DNA from: Brienomyrus brachyistius
Taxonomy: Eukaryota > Chordata > Actinopteri > Osteoglossiformes > Mormyridae
Length of the DNA stretch: 64,000 bases
Direction of reading: 5' to 3'
NCBI RefSeq assembly: GCF_023856365.1
Contig: NW_026042416.1
Coordinates: 186,001 to 250,000 of the forward strand
Shown: positions 59,801-64,000 of the stretch, in pieces
Layout of the letters: every line of letters begins with the position of its first letter
How positions within the stretch are numbered: position 1 is the stretch's first letter
The notes under the pieces: generated by a model
Databases searched by the model: none
What the model saw: the letters and a program-made list of their open reading frames with translations, nothing else
Told to the model about the DNA's origin: nothing
Translations under genes and position numbers: made by a program

Positions 59801-61237
59801 TCATTACCAGACCGTCTGCTGCAAACTCTACAGTTAATGAATGGCTGCAAAAACACACAGACACACAGAAACAGTATTTAAAGAGTGGTGGGCAATAAAT
59901 ACAGTGAGAGAAGGTGTAGTAAAGATATATCTAATGATTTAAGGCAGAGCTGCTGGAGTGCAGGGTTTAATGACACAGAACAATTTTAGAGGAAAGAGCT
60001 TCCAAAGCAGGGTCACCATAAGGCTATATTATACAAAGCAAGTTCATCTAAAAGTATGAACAACAAATCCCGTTTAACTGAACACTGCTCTGTATTAAAA
60101 TACTGTCCTCCGATCAAGCTAAGTGGTCCTGTAGTTCACTATTTAAAGAGGTAAATTTAAAGGGTAATTCACACTGCACATCTACCCTGCTCTGACCAGG
60201 TTTAATTACTGGCTTTCTAATTAAAACAAGAGTTAAGTCCTGCCCTTTCACCACAAAACACCACACTGCCATTTAAGGCTGATTTCAACAATGAGTTTTA
60301 GTTAACCTGGCTCGATTGAGTTAACTCTGGGTATGTAAAACCCGCTTTGTAGTACAGCCCACAGGTCTTTAAATAAGGCCAGCTAGGGTTCATAGCTCGA
60401 AGCATAATCTACAGGTCACCCCTCAGATGATTAGCATTTGCTTCTGCCTGGTAATCCAGCCTTTAAGCCTGTAAACCTACTAAAATTTGAGAATAAGGTG
60501 AAGGAACTGGCTCTTTGAGGCCACCTATGTATTTGTTACTTTATTGTTGGCTAACTTTCCCCCGCAGGGCATCAAAAAAGTTAACATGAACCTAAATTAA
60601 TTTGCTAACTGATATGTCCAATGCTCACAGTCACAGTGACTCTTTACTTACCCTCTTGTCCATGAAAATACAGTCAGCCCGATGGTCTGTTGCAGTTGAC
60701 TTTGGACATTTTGTTGCTCTCAAGAGAATCTCAATGTCAATGTATTCACTGCTGATCTAAATCACATAAACACGTTATATACAAAATTGCCTACAACTGT
60801 TTTAAAGGCAATATAACAAACAATAATCACCCAAAAAATGGCAAACTGTCACAGACTTGACTGCAGCAGATTCAGAGAGAAACTGTGAGAAGGTAAAATT
60901 GACCAGGGCTGAGATATACAACCATCACTTTCATTGTGAAGAGACATTAAGCATCATATGCATTGAAATTAAAACATCAAAATCAATGTGATACTCATTA
61001 GTTCAGCTTGCAGATGATGAAAGTTTCACACTTTTGTAAACACTTTCTCAGCAGTTACCTTCGGACGGCCCTGGATGTTATAGAAATTCATGTGCTGACG
61101 GGTTCCTTGATGAGCATTTTCGACTGCGAGTTTAATGGCCGTCTTGTGAGTGCAGGGAGACTGTGGTAATCTTGCTGGGCCTCTGTGGAGATAAGCAGAG
61201 CTCCATAAGCCAAAACCAGAAGCAGCAGGCGGGTCAT
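56863..61237 (-). CDS. Chemerin-like five-exon gene, exon 1 frameshifted (unit 3)
   Basis: Exons at 61237-61059, 60756-60652, 59844-59752, 57340-57308 and 57152-56863. No exon difference from units 1 and 2 is visible, and the exon 1 frame change is again present (near 61144). Intron 3 carries the unit 2 version of the replaced segment near 57968. Confidence 0.6.
58164..58608. repeat. Inverted-repeat arm B (unit 3)
   Basis: Counterpart of 15539-15983. Confidence 0.8.
58790..59170 (+). other. Dispersed fish repeat in intron 3 (unit 3)
   Basis: Same unnamed repeat as in units 1 and 2. Confidence 0.45.
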
Positions 61238-61634
61238 CTTCCTCTCAGCTTTGAAGGGAGAAGCAGGACTGAGGACACTGATCTGTGGTCCCCTTATCCA
61301 GCACGTCCAGGGGCGTGTCCTTCACTCGAAACAAACAGACCTTTGAACAACATTGGAAAACTCTTCAGGATGAATTGAGGCAGGTGGTCAAGTGGGTTTA
61401 TTGTTATTTCAGCAATATACACAGTACACAGTGAAAGGAAACATTGTTCCTCCTGGACCACGGTGCAACACAAAGAAGAAAAACAGAAACAACACAAGAT
61501 GACACAAGTGCGGGCAAGATAGAACTATACAGAGTGAAAGGAGCACAAACAGAGGGAGAAAGTGCAAGATAAACACAAGAGCAACAATACAATACTACAG
61601 GACAAGACAGCGCAGTCAAGAACACAGAGTGCAG

Positions 61635-62615
61635 CCAGAGCTAACCTGAATAGGGGCATCAAGGTTGCCAGGCAGGCAGAGAAACAGAAAATAGAGGTCT
61701 ACTTCACATACAACAACCCACAGTGGGTGTGGCAGGGAATACAACACATTACAAACTTCAAAGGCAACAACACCGTCACTGTTAACAGCAACGCCCTTTT
61801 AGCAAAGGAGCTAAACAGCTTCTTTGCTCGTCTGGAGGAACACAGAGCAGACATAGCCACACTGCCCCCTCCCCCAATCTCCAGCACTCACAGACTCCCT
61901 CTGCAGGAACACCACGCGAGAAGGCACATTGCATCTCTAGGTGTGTGGAGTTTAAGACAAGGCAAGTGATGCTACGATAATATAATTCCTTGGTAAGACC
62001 CCACCTAGAATATTGTGTGCGGGTTTGGTTACCATACCTTAAGAAGGACATTGCTGCCTTGGAAAAGGTGCAACGTAGGGCAACGAGAATGATTCCTGGT
62101 CTTAGAGGAATGTCTAATGAGGAGAGGTTAGCTGAGCTGAATCTGTTTAGCCTCGAGCAAAGGAGACTAAGGGGGGACATAATCCAGGTGTTTAAGATTC
62201 TAACAGGTCTGGATGCTGTTCAGCCAAATGGCTATTTCAATGTTAGTTTAAATACCAGAACTCGTGGCCATAAGTGGAAATTAGCTGGAGAACATTTTAA
62301 AACGAATTTGATGAAGCATTTCTGTACACAGCGTGTAGTTAGAGTATGGAATAGTCTTCCTGTTATTGTAACACAAGCTAAAACCCTGGGTTCTTTTAAA
62401 TCAGAGCTAGATAAGATTTTTGAGCTATTAGCTAAGTTCTCCTCAAAGGAGCTTGATGGGCCGAATGGCCTCCTCTCATTTGTAAATCTCTTTGGTTCTT
62501 ATGAGTCAGCTTACAGAGATGAGGTCCAGAAACTGATAGGTTGGAGTTCAGCAAACAATTTGGCACTAAACAGCACAAAGACAAAGGAATCACTGACTTC
62601 AGGAAGGATGGAGGC
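61635..62615 (+). mobile_element. L2-like LINE fragment split by CR1 (unit 3)
   Basis: Same structure as in units 1 and 2, with the unit 2 variant. Confidence 0.65.
61943..62503 (+). mobile_element. 5'-truncated CR1 LINE (unit 3)
   Basis: Same open frame and 3' terminus as the other copies. Confidence 0.8.
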
Positions 62616-63004
62616 GACACTGGCCTGCCTAGATGGATGGATGGATGTTTTTATTGACATTGTAAGTACAATGAGATTTAGTTTGGAACGCGCCAGCAGC
62701 TACACAGTATATTTACAATTATATAGATTGTGAGGCATAAAATAAGGTGTGAGTAATATAACATAACGACATAATATAAGTAATCATTAATTAATCATTA
62801 CAGATGGTATGAGGTGTGAACCGCTAGGCTGCTATGGCATGTTTGGTATCAAACCGATGGAAAATCACTCCAGTTTCCAAATCTGGTCAGTGGTTACCAC
62901 GAAAGTGAATATATCAAAAGTTACACCAGCCTAACGAAAATCATCAATACAAGGGAAATCACTCTGGTCATAAATCTCAAAAGGACTGATACAGACCCCC
63001 TTCC

Positions 63005-63700
63005 GAAAGCCCGCCAAATGGATGGTCAGCCATTGGTCCAGGAGTCGAATTCCTGGTCACTCCTATTCACGAACTTTACACTATAAAACCTGGCACCTCA
63101 GAACAAAGCCAGGAGAGGAGAAACAGAAGGGAGGAGAAAACAAAAGACCATCAGCACGAAGAGAGGCAGAGAACATCAGCCCAAGAGAAGAGAAGCCCAC
63201 AAGAAGCCCTCCTGAAGCCTATCAGTGAAGACCCAGCTGGACAGAGAACTGCAACCAAGCCCAAGCTTCACCAGGAGAGGGAATCAGAGGGGCTCCACTC
63301 CAACAACCGCTGCAAACACCGCGCCTCCCTGAGTGCCATCACCCATCAGCTCATCAGCCTCCGCAACCAACTGCCAAGACCCCCCCCCCCCCCCCCACTC
63401 TGCAACCAAGTAAACAAACTTCCTTTCATTTATAACAACCTAAACTCCTATTCACCTGCTATATTACTTTAGGACAGTATTTCCACAAATTGCTTGCTTT
63501 GCAGAACAGTATTTTCCCTTTTAAGGTTACTCATTTTAAATCTGGTCATTGCATTTTCATGATTACATTGTTTGTGTCCACTCCGTTATTTCGTGTTTAT
63601 TGTTTGTTAGGTGTAATGTCTGTCTTATGTTAGTTATAGGAATAAATGCATGTCTTTTACACAACTTCAGCCTCCGTTCATTGAGTGCTCACAAGAATCC
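63005..63700 (+). other. LTR-like segment (unit 3)
   Basis: Counterpart of 20380-21060. The internal C run is the longest of the three copies (16 C near 63380). Confidence 0.3.
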
Positions 63701-64000
63701 CTGCCTGTGCGATCTACGCTCTGAAACCTCAAATTCGCCTGAAATATCGCGAGACTCTCTCTCATTGGCCGTGAGGGGAGCTTCGCTACCGATCGTTTAC
63801 ATTACCTGGTGACGCAGCTCGTTGGACAAGCCTTCTATTCTAACCCAGGTTATTACGTGATACTGGTTATTAATGAGTTCCATTTAAGTCACACATTAAC
63901 AGACTCACGGTGTTTCGCAATTGAGTTTGAGCCGACCATTCAGCATAAAAATTGGTTAATAATCACAAGGCACAAGGTTTAAACTTATTCTGAGCACACA
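63701..64000. other. No gene seen; window end
   Basis: Counterpart of the start of 21061-22026, cut by the window end. Confidence 0.3.

Larger units (their letters stand above)
42222..64000. repeat. Large tandem unit 3 (incomplete, runs off the window)
   Basis: It matches unit 2 closely to about 48570. It then carries an extra 3.4 kb of minisatellite and a foldback element, and matches again from about 52650. The window ends within the region equivalent to about 21393 of unit 1. Confidence 0.95.

Overview
The window is nuclear DNA of a non-mammalian vertebrate, most likely a ray-finned fish. The evidence is the repeat content: a tRNA-derived SINE ending in a GATG-type tail, Tc1-family transposons, a CR1 tail with the fish-type 3' end, L2-like and Ty3/gypsy debris, a CACTA-like transposase relic, and long (TA)n tracts. 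There are no bacterial operons, and the only convincing host gene is split by GT-AG introns. Layout: a single-copy left flank (1-2880) carries a broken CACTA/En-Spm-like transposase gene on the minus strand. The rest is three head-to-tail copies of one large unit: unit 1 at 2881-22631 (19,751 bp), unit 2 at 22632-42221 (19,590 bp), and unit 3 from 42222 to beyond the window end. The same landmarks recur about 19.6 kb apart; unit 3 is about 3.4 kb longer because its internal minisatellite has grown. Order inside each unit, left to right: a 281-bp sequence R' also found at the unit junctions; arm A of a 10.6-kb-spaced inverted repeat, holding a SINE with clean target-site duplication; a Ty3/gypsy integrase C-terminal relic; a TATA/CCAAT/heat-shock-element promoter followed by an A-rich first exon with a splice donor; a Tc1-type transposase C-terminal relic; a TG/TA microsatellite; a minisatellite of about 200-290-bp monomers; a decayed Tc1 element and a GC-rich element, both inserted in that minisatellite; a five-exon minus-strand gene that I read as chemerin (RARRES2)-like, with arm B of the inverted repeat in its third intron; an L2-like LINE split by a CR1 insertion; an LTR-like segment; a small zinc-finger-like ORF; and the second 281-bp copy R at the junction. 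The chemerin-like gene is the only host-type gene I can support. It has a signal peptide, a cystatin/chemerin-like cysteine pattern and good splice sites, but its first exon needs a one-base frame change that is identical in all three copies. The triplication is therefore a candidate tandem amplification of a secreted-protein gene, or of its pseudogene. Units 2 and 3 share several variants absent from unit 1, so they look like the most recent duplicates. The near identity of the units means collapse or false duplication in the assembly must be excluded.
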